Shown here piece by piece: positions 15,664 to 25,192 of a stretch of 32,404 nucleotides of DNA; within the stretch, counting starts at the first letter, position 1, and each line of letters opens with the position of its first letter. Position numbers and translations under genes: made by a program. The stretch lies in the NCBI GenBank assembly GCA_030432875.1, contig JAUILP010000041.1, forward strand, positions 1 through 32,404, written 5' to 3'. The notes under the pieces are model-generated. The model ran no database searches and was not told the origin of the DNA. It worked only from the letters and a program-made list of their open reading frames with translations. The DNA is from Oligoflexia bacterium (GTDB lineage Bacteria; Bdellovibrionota_B; Oligoflexia; Oligoflexales; JAGOVF01).

Positions 15664-17826
15664 ATGAATTTTTTTAGGGCTCAGGAACAAGCCCGAAGCT
15701 TAAGCGTTCAGCTTATCGTATTGTTTATAGGTGCTGTTTTTTTTCTCGCCTTTGCGACAACCTCACTTGTGATATTCCTAGGTCCCTATCTTAGACTTCC
15801 CATAGACATGCCCTCCATGACGGAAATTTTACGTGGTGATGTGTCGATGAGTATGAAATGGAAATGGCCAAGCCTCATTTTTTTTTCTCTGACTTTGTTG
15901 ATAAGCCTAGCTTCCGCAATCAAATACTGGGCTCTTTCTGTCGCGGGAACGCAGGGAATTGCCGAAGGTATGGGGGGACGTCTTATCTCTTTTGATCAGG
16001 AACTTTTACCTCCTGAAAAGGTTCTGCGAAATATTGTAGAAGAGATGGCGATTTCAGCAAGCATCCCCGTGCCACTCATATTCATCCTCGATGAGGAACC
16101 AGGCATCAACTCGGCAGCGATCGGACTCAGCATAGATGACTCTGCCATTGTGGTTACTTTAGGATTTTTAAAAGGGTATTCCCGTAGTGAAGCACAAGCA
16201 GTCATTGCTCATGAGGTAAGTCACATCTTGAATGGTGATATGCGACTCAATTTAAATATGGTTGCCATATTGCACGGCATTTTATTTTTTACCCATACTG
16301 GAAAAAAATTGCTAAAGCCCATGCGCAGTAATTTGCCCATACGGAAAAACCCTTTTGTGCCCCTGCCCTTAGTTGTGATTGGCATCATACTTTTTACTTT
16401 AGGTAGTGTGGGCCATTTTTTGGGGCGACTCATAAAGGCCTCAATTTCTCGCCAACGAGAATTTTTAGCCGATGCTACCGCAGTGCAGCTAACAAGAAAC
16501 CCTTTGGCTCTCTCTACAGCTCTCACCAAACTCCTCACCTGGGAGACAACGAAACTTTTGACCCGGAGCTCTATAGATTTTAGTCACTCGTTTATCGGGG
16601 CAGCCCAAACCGTACCTACTTTTTCTTGGCTGGCATCTCACCCTTCTCTAAAACTTCGAATTGAAGCGATAAATCCTGGCTGGCTGAAACGAAATTTTCC
16701 ACCCAAAATTTTAAAAACGATCATGAGGGAACCACTAACAACCATGCTCGCAATTTGGGGCCATGATGATAGACTTTCTTTTTTAACTACCACCCTGAGT
16801 AGTGGGTCAAGCGCTTTAGCCCACCAGGATACTCAAAATTCCACCTACAATGCTTCTAATATGGCAGAAGAGGCACCGATAACGCCCCAAACACCTCATG
16901 GTCATTTATTAGTGACGCAAACTTTTCCTAAAACGCTCAGACCGGAAAATGCGCATTCCTTTTTTGAAGGCGACCAGGAATCAGGTAAAAAAGACAGTTT
17001 GGCACAGAATAGGTCCATAAGCAGGTTAATCGCGGAAACATCTCATAGAGCCCAAAATTTTTTGACAGCTCTCCCTCCCGACCTTTACAGCAAGTTTTAT
17101 GAATCTCAAGAAGTCGAGCGCGTTTTGCTTGCTCTCATTATGAGTATTTATCCTGGCGTAAATCGCCTTAATCAGAAGACTATTAATGATGCGGGAATTT
17201 TTCAGAATACAGATGAATTTCTAGTCATGTGTGCAAAATTTTCCTGCTTAGAAATTCCTTCGCTCACCCACATAATAAGCCTCGCGCTCCCCGCATTTCG
17301 GCAGTTTACCCATACAAAAAAATATAGTTTTCTGCGACTCATTTATCAAATCTTTACCTCGGATCGCCACCTTGAACTTTTTGAATGGACTTGCTACATT
17401 TATTTGCGCAAGGGCTTAGGGTTTCCGCTTTCTCTCGATTATGAAAGCCCGCCTCCAACCTTTTTAAGCGAGCACAGAGAAAAAATTGCTGGCTCTATGT
17501 ATATTATTGCTCTATTTCTCGCGACGTTAAGCACTTATCCCCTTGATTCGTTACCTTTGGTTCTGGATCTAAAGCCTCCGTTTGATCTAAACCAAATTAA
17601 AAAAGAAATAAAAATGGAAGACTTAACCTATGCCACCCTCCAAATCGGAAAACTTCCAAAAAAATCCATCACGAAATTCCTCAACCACTGCCTGTTTATC
17701 TCGCGTTTCAACGAGGAATTTAGTGACAATGAATATGATATTTTAAATGCCTTATGCGTCTCGTGGGGATTTAACTTGAGGCAGCTTGGAGAGGATCCCC
17801 CATTAGATTTAAAGACAGCAGCCTAA
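15664..17826 (+). CDS. M48 family membrane metalloprotease with large C-terminal extension
   Basis: A 720-residue zinc protease. Membrane helices are visible at about 14-42, 69-92 and 231-257, with a weaker one near 196-212. The catalytic motif HEVSH gives zinc ligands His183 and His187 and catalytic Glu184; the third ligand is Glu266 in REFLADATA. The N-terminal 340 residues resemble HtpX-like M48 enzymes, with SRQREFLADATAVQLTRNP and WLASHPSLKLRIEAI as usual. HtpX itself has about 290 residues, so the remaining 380 or so are extra: a low-complexity linker (about 370-450), then a helical region whose end (RFNEEFSDNEYDILNALCVSWG) recalls TerB-like domains. Coupled to lemA by a three-base gap. 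It likely degrades damaged membrane proteins; the role of the tail is unknown. Confidence 0.9.
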   Translation: MNFFRAQEQARSLSVQLIVLFIGAVFFLAFATTSLVIFLGPYLRLPIDMPSMTEILRGDVSMSMKWKWPSLIFFSLTLLISLASAIKYWALSVAGTQGIAEGMGGRLISFDQELLPPEKVLRNIVEEMAISASIPVPLIFILDEEPGINSAAIGLSIDDSAIVVTLGFLKGYSRSEAQAVIAHEVSHILNGDMRLNLNMVAILHGILFFTHTGKKLLKPMRSNLPIRKNPFVPLPLVVIGIILFTLGSVGHFLGRLIKASISRQREFLADATAVQLTRNPLALSTALTKLLTWETTKLLTRSSIDFSHSFIGAAQTVPTFSWLASHPSLKLRIEAINPGWLKRNFPPKILKTIMREPLTTMLAIWGHDDRLSFLTTTLSSGSSALAHQDTQNSTYNASNMAEEAPITPQTPHGHLLVTQTFPKTLRPENAHSFFEGDQESGKKDSLAQNRSISRLIAETSHRAQNFLTALPPDLYSKFYESQEVERVLLALIMSIYPGVNRLNQKTINDAGIFQNTDEFLVMCAKFSCLEIPSLTHIISLALPAFRQFTHTKKYSFLRLIYQIFTSDRHLELFEWTCYIYLRKGLGFPLSLDYESPPPTFLSEHREKIAGSMYIIALFLATLSTYPLDSLPLVLDLKPPFDLNQIKKEIKMEDLTYATLQIGKLPKKSITKFLNHCLFISRFNEEFSDNEYDILNALCVSWGFNLRQLGEDPPLDLKTAA

Positions 17827-17916
17827 AACTAAAGGAAAAAAGCGAAGAGACTCGTGTAAATTTGATCGTTACCGCCAAGTAAACACAGATTTTCTCAAAG
17901 TGCTTTAATTTCTTTT

Positions 17917-17962
17917 AGCCCCGTCTCAGCTACAAAATTATCATTGTAATCAGGGGCTTTTT
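17917..17962 (+). terminator. terminator after the lemA-M48 operon
   Basis: AGCCCC (17917-17922) pairs with GGGGCT (17953-17958), with an inner TACAA/TTGTA pairing, and a run of T follows. It lies about 90 bases after the protease stop. It is the only clear structure in the first half of the 425-base spacer before folE. Confidence 0.6.
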
Positions 17963-18073
17963 GCCTATCTTCCCTTTGGTTTTTGAGACACCGAATTTTT
18001 TTAACTTTTTTAAATTATTTAACTCATTTTTTATGCGTTTTATTCTCATTTTATGATACATAACGTAAAGTGC

Positions 18074-18102
18074 TTGTACATAGAGAGTTTAAAACATCTA
18101 AT
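18074..18102 (+). promoter_or_regulatory. possible folE promoter
   Basis: TTGTAC (18074-18079), a 17-base spacer and TCTAAT (18097-18102; 5 of 6 to the -10 consensus). It would give a leader of roughly 140 bases before folE. I see no known riboswitch in that leader. The -35 match is poor. Confidence 0.35.
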
Positions 18103-18251
18103 TTATACGCTAATACCCTGTTATTCCTACAGGATCCAAAGGGCAGATGCTTTTGAGATCCAACGGCTCACCACCAAAAGAGGTATATGGCTTATTTGAT
18201 GTAGGCTCATCCAAGTTACCTGACTGATTTTTTTCAATAGATGAGGTTATT

Positions 18252-18938
18252 ATGCTCGATGCCAATACTCCCGAAAACATAAACAAACTTAAGCCAACTT
18301 CCAAAGGCTTTTCGGGACCACATAAAAAACCCATTAAAAGCAAAGAAGAAACCATGGAATACCGTGAGCATAAAGAGGTCTGTGACACGCTAGAAGGTGC
18401 TGCGCGCTCAATTATTAAATCCACCCCTGACTCCTTAGAGCGTGAAGGACTCAGCCGAACACCAGCCCGTTTTGCCAAAGCGATGAACTTTCTTCTTCAA
18501 GGTTATCACTTAACCCCTCAAAAAGTCGTTGGCGAAGGGGTCTTTAGTAGCGAAGGTGGAGGCCTAGTTTCGGTTAACAATATAGAATTTTATAGCATGT
18601 GCGAACACCATATACTCCCTTTTTGGGGCAATGTCACTATCGCCTATTATCCTGAGAACAAAATCCTAGGCCTTTCTAAATTCCCTAGGATCATTGATAT
18701 TTATGCACGGCGTCTGCAAGTACAAGAACGCCTGACCCGCGAAATTGTGCAAGCCACCCATGAACTTATAAACCCAAGGGCGGTAATGGTGCGCATCAAA
18801 GCTTCTCATTTATGCATGATGATGCGCGGCGTCGAAAAACAACAGTCTTTCACCATAACAGAATATGCCTTAGGACTAGATAAATTAAGCCCTCTCGAAA
18901 CAGATCGCTTAATGGCTGTTTTTTCTGAACAAAAATAG
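18252..18938 (+). CDS. folE: GTP cyclohydrolase I (type IA)
   Basis: Converts GTP to 7,8-dihydroneopterin triphosphate, the entry step to folate and, in bacteria, to queuosine precursors. Zinc ligands are Cys117 and His120 in SMCEHHILPFWG and Cys188 in ASHLCMMMRGVEK; His119 and His186 are the nearby catalytic histidines. Other family blocks are REGLSRTPARFAKAM, LGLSKFPRIIDIYARRLQVQERLT and FTITEYALG. All zinc ligands are present, so it is the zinc-dependent IA type. The start at 18252 has GAGG six bases upstream; it adds a Lys/Pro-rich tail of 34 residues compared with the ATG at 18354, where the conserved protein begins. Both starts are plausible. The queuosine link is notable because a tgt fusion lies elsewhere in the window, but the genes are not adjacent. 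Confidence 0.93.
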   Translation: MLDANTPENINKLKPTSKGFSGPHKKPIKSKEETMEYREHKEVCDTLEGAARSIIKSTPDSLEREGLSRTPARFAKAMNFLLQGYHLTPQKVVGEGVFSSEGGGLVSVNNIEFYSMCEHHILPFWGNVTIAYYPENKILGLSKFPRIIDIYARRLQVQERLTREIVQATHELINPRAVMVRIKASHLCMMMRGVEKQQSFTITEYALGLDKLSPLETDRLMAVFSEQK

Positions 18939-18955
18939 CATAGTTGAGCGTTAAG

Positions 18956-18980
18956 CTTCAATCCTGAAGGCGTTTTTTTT
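18956..18980 (+). terminator. probable terminator of folE
   Basis: A 5-bp stem CTTCA / TGAAG with a four-base loop, then GCG and eight T. It is about 18 bases after the folE stop. The stem is short, so confidence is moderate. Confidence 0.5.
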
Positions 18981-19060
18981 GCTGTTGCACCGGCGCGATC
19001 TAGCGGCGACAATTTGTTTTAATTATTGCCAAAAATGTTATATTATGATACGGGCATAGG

Positions 19061-19076
19061 ACAATGACGTCATTGT
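19061..19076. promoter_or_regulatory. perfect 16-bp palindrome upstream of a lipoprotein gene
   Basis: ACAATGAC directly abuts its reverse complement GTCATTGT, with no spacer. It lies 43 bases before the start codon of the lipoprotein gene and just after an AT-rich TATATTATGATA stretch, in a position typical of an operator. The binding protein is unknown. Confidence 0.45.
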
Positions 19077-19118
19077 TTTTACTGACCTAAATCATCACTC
19101 GCCAACAGGAAATTGACA

Positions 19119-20570
19119 ATGCTATTTTACCAAGGTCGTTTAACCTCACAAACCCTATTAGTCTGGTTTCTATCGCCCTGTATCATGTTGGCGGTATTGG
19201 GTTGTGGTAAAAAAAACAGTTCTAAAAATGAAGTCACACCCAAGCCTGCGCCAATTTCTCTTGTTTGCGAAACCCCCGAAACCTGCTCGCAGGAACGCCC
19301 TAAAGCACCGGTGACGGCCATCCCCCCACTTCCGGAGATCTTAACCGCCGAATTATTGTCGCAGGTTCCAGAAGACATGGTTGAAATTGCCAAATCCCTA
19401 TATCTTTTTTCCACAAATGACCCCGAGCAATTTTATTTTTTTCCCAAAACATTTGTTCCAGAAGAAAGAGTTAATAGCTCTCTAAACTTACCGAAAACTA
19501 CCGTACATCCGCAGACCTGGGATACTACGGTCGAGCTCGCCTTGCTCTCTAAAGATAGCTCTCTTGATGAGGGCCTTGCCCTTAAAATAGCTATTATTGA
19601 AAAAAACCGAGGCATACGATTTGCCGTTCTCCCAACCACAAATCTTACGACCAAGTTAAGGCCGAAAGCATCTTTAGAAGAGCTTAAGTCGCTATCCTGC
19701 GAAGATAAATTTTATAGCGAGAATATTCTTGATAAAGTTCAAGTGTTCCATCCCTTTTCCCTAAACTATAAACACTGCAGATTCTCTTCGCAGTATATTG
19801 CCCTAAATGCAAACCATGCCGCGTCATTACCTATCGCCACATTAAAAAACAGCTTCTTTTGGGGAATGAACTGGAAAGACAAAGCTTTTGCCTCTCGCCT
19901 CCAGCTTGACCTCTACCCTGAAGTCATCACTGACCTTGGTGAAGCACTCTTTAACAAAGGATTGCTTAATCGCTATGATGCCTATGCAGTGGCGACGCAC
20001 ATCCCTAAGGTGCAAAGCACGATACCTATTCTCATAGAGACAAAACCTTACCTTTTAGCCGGAGAGTTAGCTAAAGCTATAAAGGCACATGATAGCCAGC
20101 CTTATCTCAAACGCCCTGAAATAAAGGCTTTAATTTCTTCCCTCCTCAGCTGTACCGGTGAGGCCTGTGTTTTAGGTATTTGGCAATTAGCCGCAGACAA
20201 CCTTAAAGCACGCTTAAAGCCCGATCTTAACACCACGGCAAGAAGCCTAGATTTCGTCACTGATGTCGTTGTGCGGCAGTATTTTGGATCGCTCCTCATC
20301 GTTAATTCTAAGGAGGAAGATAAAAAAATAATCGGAGATGAAGAAGAAATATTTTTCCTCAGTGAGGATATGACGCGCTTTAATAAACTAGAAGAAATTT
20401 TTTCCATAGATCTTCCTTCAGATCCACAAATAGAAAATATCCACATAAACAGCTCTATCGACCTAAGCTGTTTATTTTTTGGACGCTATGAAAATGCTGA
20501 TTTGCCTGGCGGGTTTTCTATTAAGCTCGCCCTATCAGAAACCTGCCCCATTAGCAAAGGTGTTTTTTAA
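19119..20570 (+). CDS. predicted lipoprotein of unknown function
   Basis: A 483-residue predicted lipoprotein. The ATG at 19119 has AGGAAA eight bases upstream; a TTG two codons earlier is less likely. The signal peptide ends in the lipobox LAVLGC with Cys29 as the lipidated residue, followed by a Lys/Ser/Pro linker to about residue 60. The rest is a soluble globular domain without recognisable motif, containing three Cys pairs or near-pairs (SCEDKF, KHCRFSS, SCTGEAC, LSCLFFG, ETCPIS). It is probably anchored in the outer or inner membrane facing the periplasm. It is flanked by the folE terminator and by a second lipoprotein gene on the same strand, 329 bases away, so the two need not be co-transcribed. 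Confidence 0.75.
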   Translation: MLFYQGRLTSQTLLVWFLSPCIMLAVLGCGKKNSSKNEVTPKPAPISLVCETPETCSQERPKAPVTAIPPLPEILTAELLSQVPEDMVEIAKSLYLFSTNDPEQFYFFPKTFVPEERVNSSLNLPKTTVHPQTWDTTVELALLSKDSSLDEGLALKIAIIEKNRGIRFAVLPTTNLTTKLRPKASLEELKSLSCEDKFYSENILDKVQVFHPFSLNYKHCRFSSQYIALNANHAASLPIATLKNSFFWGMNWKDKAFASRLQLDLYPEVITDLGEALFNKGLLNRYDAYAVATHIPKVQSTIPILIETKPYLLAGELAKAIKAHDSQPYLKRPEIKALISSLLSCTGEACVLGIWQLAADNLKARLKPDLNTTARSLDFVTDVVVRQYFGSLLIVNSKEEDKKIIGDEEEIFFLSEDMTRFNKLEEIFSIDLPSDPQIENIHINSSIDLSCLFFGRYENADLPGGFSIKLALSETCPISKGVF

Positions 20571-20899
20571 CATTTTTGGTCAGACTACCTGAATTTTACA
20601 TGTATTCTTTAATATGCCGCACTTTATTTGTGAAATTTGCATCTTAATGCCAAATTCCCCTTAAATAGGAGTCTGATCGTCATATAGTTATGGCGAAATC
20701 AGTTATTTTTAGATATCTTTCGTTTTTAATCCCAGAAAACGCTGGGCTTGAGAACAATTGGGGGTTGTCCTGAAAAAATCCATCGCAGGAGACTACTTGG
20801 TGATTGAGGATTTTAGGACTGTTTATAAGTACAGACACTGATTTAAAGCCTGAATATGGCTACGCTCTGGGTCTGAAAAAAATTAAAGGAGAATTGTAT
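20571..20899 (+). other. spacer/leader with several small hairpins
   Basis: The 329 bases before the next lipoprotein gene hold no convincing gene. Small stems are CCCAG (20731-20735) with CTGGG (20742-20746), ACAA/TTGT around a G-rich loop near 20753-20768, and CTGT/ACAG near 20818-20834. The tight packing could mean a structured 5' leader, but it matches no riboswitch class I can name. Confidence 0.25.
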
Positions 20900-22027
20900 A
20901 TGAAAATGTTCCTTGGAAAATTGATCACCGTTTCTTGTTTGGCTATGACTTTTGGTATCGCCTGCAATAAAAGTGGCAGTTCAAGTAAAACGCCTGCCGC
21001 TAAAAGTCCACAAGCAGATGAACTTGTAGAGGCCACCTCACCAGCCAATTCAGAGTCAACTATAGAAGATTGCGCAAATGGTCTCACCGAAGGATCATTA
21101 GATTGCCTAAAGCCTAGCGATACTGAAGCAGCTGTAATAACAACAGATGCAGAAGCGGCGGCTCTGACAGAATCTAGTGAAAGCACAGAAACAACAAACT
21201 CAGTTGAAAACATTGTAGAGGCTGAGGAAATCCCCACAGCCATCGTTGGTTCACCTGTGCCTAATTATACTGCGGAGCTGGCAAATTATAACGCTCTTAT
21301 CCAAGACCCTGCATTTGCTAACCTTCCCTATCCCACAAACGGTGCTGATATTAAGTACGGAGACGATACCTTAAAGACTATTACGCTATATCATGCTTAT
21401 TTTACTGGCATTAAGGTTTATTACGGACATAGTGCCGCTACTAGTGGAAATTTAGACAAATCCATCAATGTCGACATCAAAAACTGTGAAGTTTTTAAGT
21501 CCACCTTACTTTTTTGTGATAAATCTGTCGAAGATGCTTTGGTGGATATCCCCCTAGCGAAACGCGCAGATGTCACTGTTAGCGTCGACAAAACCACAGG
21601 TAACACAGCGGCTCTTAAGCCTTATGGCGAAATCTTAATTGTCGAAACACTCACTCGTGCTGATTATTTTTCTACCTTGAGTCACATCGGGTTTTATTTT
21701 GATGCGCCAAATCTTGTTGGTATCCCTAAAAATAAACTTAAATTAAAAGAAAATGGCATTATCACTCTTGCTGATGGCACTTTAGGTTACATTCATCAAT
21801 TTGCCGTTGTAAATCGCCCCTCTATGAAAAAAGATAAACAAGATGATTGGTACTCAGAATTTAAGCCCCACATAGTTACCCGTACCAGCGATGGCAGCAA
21901 CGTTGTCTACTGGGATAGAGCGCATGATAATTACCGCCTATGGGAAGGCAGAGCTTCTGGCGTCAATATTGATATCGATCTTATGGATTTAGCGGCTACA
22001 GAACAGCTTATTAATGTAGAGCAGTAG
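20900..22027 (+). CDS. predicted lipoprotein of unknown function
   Basis: A 375-residue predicted lipoprotein. The ATG at 20900 is preceded by AAAGGAG and gives the signal MKMFLGKLITVSCLAMTFGIAC with Cys22 as the lipidated residue; the frame extends upstream to 20804 but without a ribosome site. Residues about 25-120 are a low-complexity Glu/Ser/Thr/Ala linker, typical of a surface-exposed tether. The C-terminal 250 residues form a beta-rich globular domain (YHAYFTGIKVYYGHS, RADVTVSVDKTTGN, DGTLGYIHQFAVV) that I cannot assign. Its last 17 bases overlap the end of the convergent RND gene, so there is no room for a separate terminator on either strand. Confidence 0.78.
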   Translation: MKMFLGKLITVSCLAMTFGIACNKSGSSSKTPAAKSPQADELVEATSPANSESTIEDCANGLTEGSLDCLKPSDTEAAVITTDAEAAALTESSESTETTNSVENIVEAEEIPTAIVGSPVPNYTAELANYNALIQDPAFANLPYPTNGADIKYGDDTLKTITLYHAYFTGIKVYYGHSAATSGNLDKSINVDIKNCEVFKSTLLFCDKSVEDALVDIPLAKRADVTVSVDKTTGNTAALKPYGEILIVETLTRADYFSTLSHIGFYFDAPNLVGIPKNKLKLKENGIITLADGTLGYIHQFAVVNRPSMKKDKQDDWYSEFKPHIVTRTSDGSNVVYWDRAHDNYRLWEGRASGVNIDIDLMDLAATEQLINVEQ

Positions 22028-25000
22028 GTACAGTCCCTAAATCGCGCTGCCCAGTTTTTCGCAATAAAATTTTAATGACCCTAGGCAGCGCAGCAAGGTC
22101 TTCGCTCAGTGCTACGATGAGGGGGAGGAAAAAAATCGCAAATAAATTTGCGCTTAAAATCCCCCAAGCCATTGCAAAAACCATGGGCTGAGTATATCCG
22201 GATTCCCCTCCCCAACCATAGGCCGCTGGAAAAACGCCAGAAAGAGTCGTAATCATGGTGATAAAAATAGGTTTTAGACGCGAACCCGTTCCTTTAATGA
22301 TTTTATGGAATCGACCAAAGGGGCTACTCGCTTCATCTTTATATTTTTCAATAGCATCAATGAGTATCAGCGAGGCATTAACAGCAACACCTGCGACGCC
22401 CAAAAGCCCAATAACCGTCATAAATCTGAGATCATAGTTGTGAAGTATCAATGATATAATCACGCCAAGAATCCCAACCGGAATCATCAACCACACCATT
22501 ATGGTTTTACTCAAACTGTGCAGAGTTAGTGCCAGGACAAAAAATATCAAACTAATAGTATAGGTAGGCGCTTTGACAGCCCATGTTTTTAGCTCTCGTT
22601 CCTCAGACCCTAAAGGAGATAAAGAAAATTCTAAATTTCTATACTTTTCTTTAAGGGGTTTGATCATAACTTCCAGTTCCTCGCGCGCCGCACTTCGGTC
22701 GGACCCAGCAAAGGCAAAGGCATAATTCATTGAAGTACGGCTGTTAATTCGAGCAATTTGCCGTAAAGCGGTTGATTTCTGCCAGTGCCCCATGTTTATG
22801 AGGGGGACCGTGAGACCATGATTGGTGCTCACATAAATACTATTAAGACTTTCTTCACTTACCTCTTGTTGTTCATTTTTTTCGAGAGAACTAAAAATAC
22901 GAAATCCTTCAGACCCTATTCGCACTTCACCCAGTTCGTCTTCGCTAAGAATACTCGCGAGCTGCTCTGCAAGTTCATTTTTAGAGAGTCCATATTCCTC
23001 CACATTTTTCAGGTTAGGGATAAAACTCCAAATATTTTCCGTCATTTCTTTGTTTAATGGCATGAATCTTAATAATTTAGTTTCTTTGGCAAGAGAATCT
23101 AGCTCGATGTCAAGATCGCCAAACGCAGCATAGTCATCAGCATAGGCATATAGTGAAATTTCAGAATCTGAGTTACCTCCAGAATGACCCGAGTCATTCG
23201 CCGTGACAAAAATATCATTAACTATATTCTCACGAAATTTTTCTACGATGGGTTTTATGATATCTCCGGTATTTCGAGTGAGGCTGTCAATATTTTTAGA
23301 ATTTTGATCTAAATATAGTGTAAGGGAAAAATATTCTCTACCCTCACGTTTTTGGCCGCCAACATAGGCCTCACCAAAATTGCTGAAGATAAAATTATAC
23401 GAAGACTTGGGGACAAACTTTCTGATTTCTTCTATAAGAGGTTCTATTTGCCGTCTACTATCGTCCAAAGAAGAGGTGGCTTTTAGCGTCCCCGCAATTT
23501 TAACTGAGGCGTCATTTACGTTCACACTCCAATTATCCGCCTTTAATCTGGGAATAAGTAGGGTAAACACCAAAACCAAACAGATGCAGTGTAAACCTAA
23601 TATCGCGTAGCGCCACCTTAGCGCTTTGTATAATCCCTGCTCAAAATAGCTTTTTATTTTTTCAAAAATTATTCCTCTACGTCTGGACTTTGTTTTTACA
23701 GCATGGGCCAAATGATTGGGGAGGATGAAAAAACTCTCAAACCAGCTCAGAATAAATGCGCTAAAAACAATGATAGGAAGACTTACAAGGACTGCGCGAA
23801 AGGAACCGGGCAGCATAAATATTGGGATAAAAGCGACCATTGTCGTGATAATTCCGCCGGTAACGGGCATAAACATTTCATGCGCCGCTTTTTTAGCGGC
23901 GTCTTTTGGCAGCATACCCGAGCTCAGATTTTGCGAATATTTTTCACTTACGACAATGGCATCATCAACCAAAACACCCAGGATGATGATAATGGCGATA
24001 AAACTAACTAAATTAATCGATATTGAGTACGCATCCATGACCACAAAAGTGCCGAGGTAAGCTACGGGAACACCAAGTGCCACCATAATAGATATACGGC
24101 CACCAACAAAGAGAATTAAACACGTAAGTAGCAGCGCAATACCATATCCCGCGTTAGCGTATAAAATATCTAGCTGCCGGTCAATAAAGGTTATCCCATC
24201 AATAATGTTCTCAATTTTAATGGGAGCCGGAGCCAAGGAATTTTCGGACTCAATCAGCTCTCTGAGCTTCTGTGTTGCCTCAGATAAACTCACATTTTTA
24301 GAAGTCTTTATCCACATCTGGCCATAAGGCCTGCCATCAATAAGTTCAAGAACTGTTCGCTTGGGAACCATAAATTTTACCGATGCAACGTCACCGACTG
24401 TCAGCACGGGACCATCAAGCATAGCCTTAATGGGGATTTTTTTAATGCTTTCAAGGTCTTTAATGTCAGAATCTATTTCCATTAAATACCGTGCTTTTTC
24501 GTTTTTAATCATACCAATTGGCGCAAAGTTGAGACCAGAAAGTATTCTTTGACGAAGAGCAGCTACGGAGAGTCCAAATCTAGATAGCTTCTCAGGATTA
24601 AAAGCAATTGTGATGTGTGGTTTTTCTATATCCTGGTCAATATTAGTTACTCCAGGAATATTTAAAATTTTTCTCTTAAAATTCTGCAACCACCTAAAAT
24701 GGTTGAGATTGAGAGCGTCATATTGAGTTAGGGCAAGTGATGCCAGTAAACCACCACCTCCGGCGCTGCCAATCGATGCCTCCAAGTCTTTAGTGTCACT
24801 GGGGAGTTCATTATTTATGCTTGCGATGCGCTGATTGACTTCTTGCAAGACTCTTTGCATATTAGCCCCGTCATCAAATTCTAGGCTTACACGAGAAAAA
24901 TGCGCATTGCTAAAAGAAGAAATGTACTTTAATTGATCAAGATCTTTTAGCGCGGCTTCAAGAGGTGCTGTAAGGTTTTTTTCAATTTGCTGAGCAGAAG

Positions 25001-25163
25001 CGCCCAATAGACTTGCCGTAACTTCAATACCCTGCCCTTCTTCTTGATCAATGATGCGTTTTGGTAGGTGCCATAAACTCACCGCACCAAAGAGGAGGAT
25101 TATAAAAGTCAACAAGTTGACGATAAAAGTTTTTTCAACAAAATAATCAATTATTTTTTTCAT
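22011..25163 (-). CDS. RND-family efflux transporter permease
   Basis: A 1050-residue inner-membrane pump of the AcrB/HAE type, the normal full length, with an N-terminal helix, two large periplasmic loops and two sets of membrane helices. The proton-relay Asp pair is present in LGVLVDDAIVVSEK (helix 4). The helix-10 Lys found in AcrB (AKNAILIVEF) is replaced by Val in GVAVNASLILID, as in many non-AcrB RND pumps. It lies 29 bases after the TolC-like gene and is the last gene of a five-gene minus-strand run. It probably exports a hydrophobic or amphipathic compound with the TolC-like protein; no periplasmic adaptor (MFP) gene is in the window. The ATG start follows TTAGGCAGTTAT. Substrate unknown. 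Confidence 0.92.
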   Translation of the reverse strand: MKKIIDYFVEKTFIVNLLTFIILLFGAVSLWHLPKRIIDQEEGQGIEVTASLLGASAQQIEKNLTAPLEAALKDLDQLKYISSFSNAHFSRVSLEFDDGANMQRVLQEVNQRIASINNELPSDTKDLEASIGSAGGGGLLASLALTQYDALNLNHFRWLQNFKRKILNIPGVTNIDQDIEKPHITIAFNPEKLSRFGLSVAALRQRILSGLNFAPIGMIKNEKARYLMEIDSDIKDLESIKKIPIKAMLDGPVLTVGDVASVKFMVPKRTVLELIDGRPYGQMWIKTSKNVSLSEATQKLRELIESENSLAPAPIKIENIIDGITFIDRQLDILYANAGYGIALLLTCLILFVGGRISIMVALGVPVAYLGTFVVMDAYSISINLVSFIAIIIILGVLVDDAIVVSEKYSQNLSSGMLPKDAAKKAAHEMFMPVTGGIITTMVAFIPIFMLPGSFRAVLVSLPIIVFSAFILSWFESFFILPNHLAHAVKTKSRRRGIIFEKIKSYFEQGLYKALRWRYAILGLHCICLVLVFTLLIPRLKADNWSVNVNDASVKIAGTLKATSSLDDSRRQIEPLIEEIRKFVPKSSYNFIFSNFGEAYVGGQKREGREYFSLTLYLDQNSKNIDSLTRNTGDIIKPIVEKFRENIVNDIFVTANDSGHSGGNSDSEISLYAYADDYAAFGDLDIELDSLAKETKLLRFMPLNKEMTENIWSFIPNLKNVEEYGLSKNELAEQLASILSEDELGEVRIGSEGFRIFSSLEKNEQQEVSEESLNSIYVSTNHGLTVPLINMGHWQKSTALRQIARINSRTSMNYAFAFAGSDRSAAREELEVMIKPLKEKYRNLEFSLSPLGSEERELKTWAVKAPTYTISLIFFVLALTLHSLSKTIMVWLMIPVGILGVIISLILHNYDLRFMTVIGLLGVAGVAVNASLILIDAIEKYKDEASSPFGRFHKIIKGTGSRLKPIFITMITTLSGVFPAAYGWGGESGYTQPMVFAMAWGILSANLFAIFFLPLIVALSEDLAALPRVIKILLRKTGQRDLGTVPTALH

Positions 25164-25192
25164 ATAACTGCCTAATCATGATGTGGTTAAAG

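Noticed and set aside
17870..18000. Possible riboswitch upstream of folE (preQ1 or tetrahydrofolate type).
   Set aside because: No match to either consensus; the only clear structure is the GGGGCT terminator hairpin, which belongs to the upstream operon.
20700..20800. Possible cyclic-di-GMP riboswitch before the lipoprotein gene at 20900.
   Set aside because: Small stems are present but none of the conserved loop sequences of the known class could be found.
22255..24552. Several plus-strand open frames of 60-114 codons inside the RND pump gene.
   Set aside because: They are antisense shadows of a long, clearly recognisable coding frame and have no supported starts.
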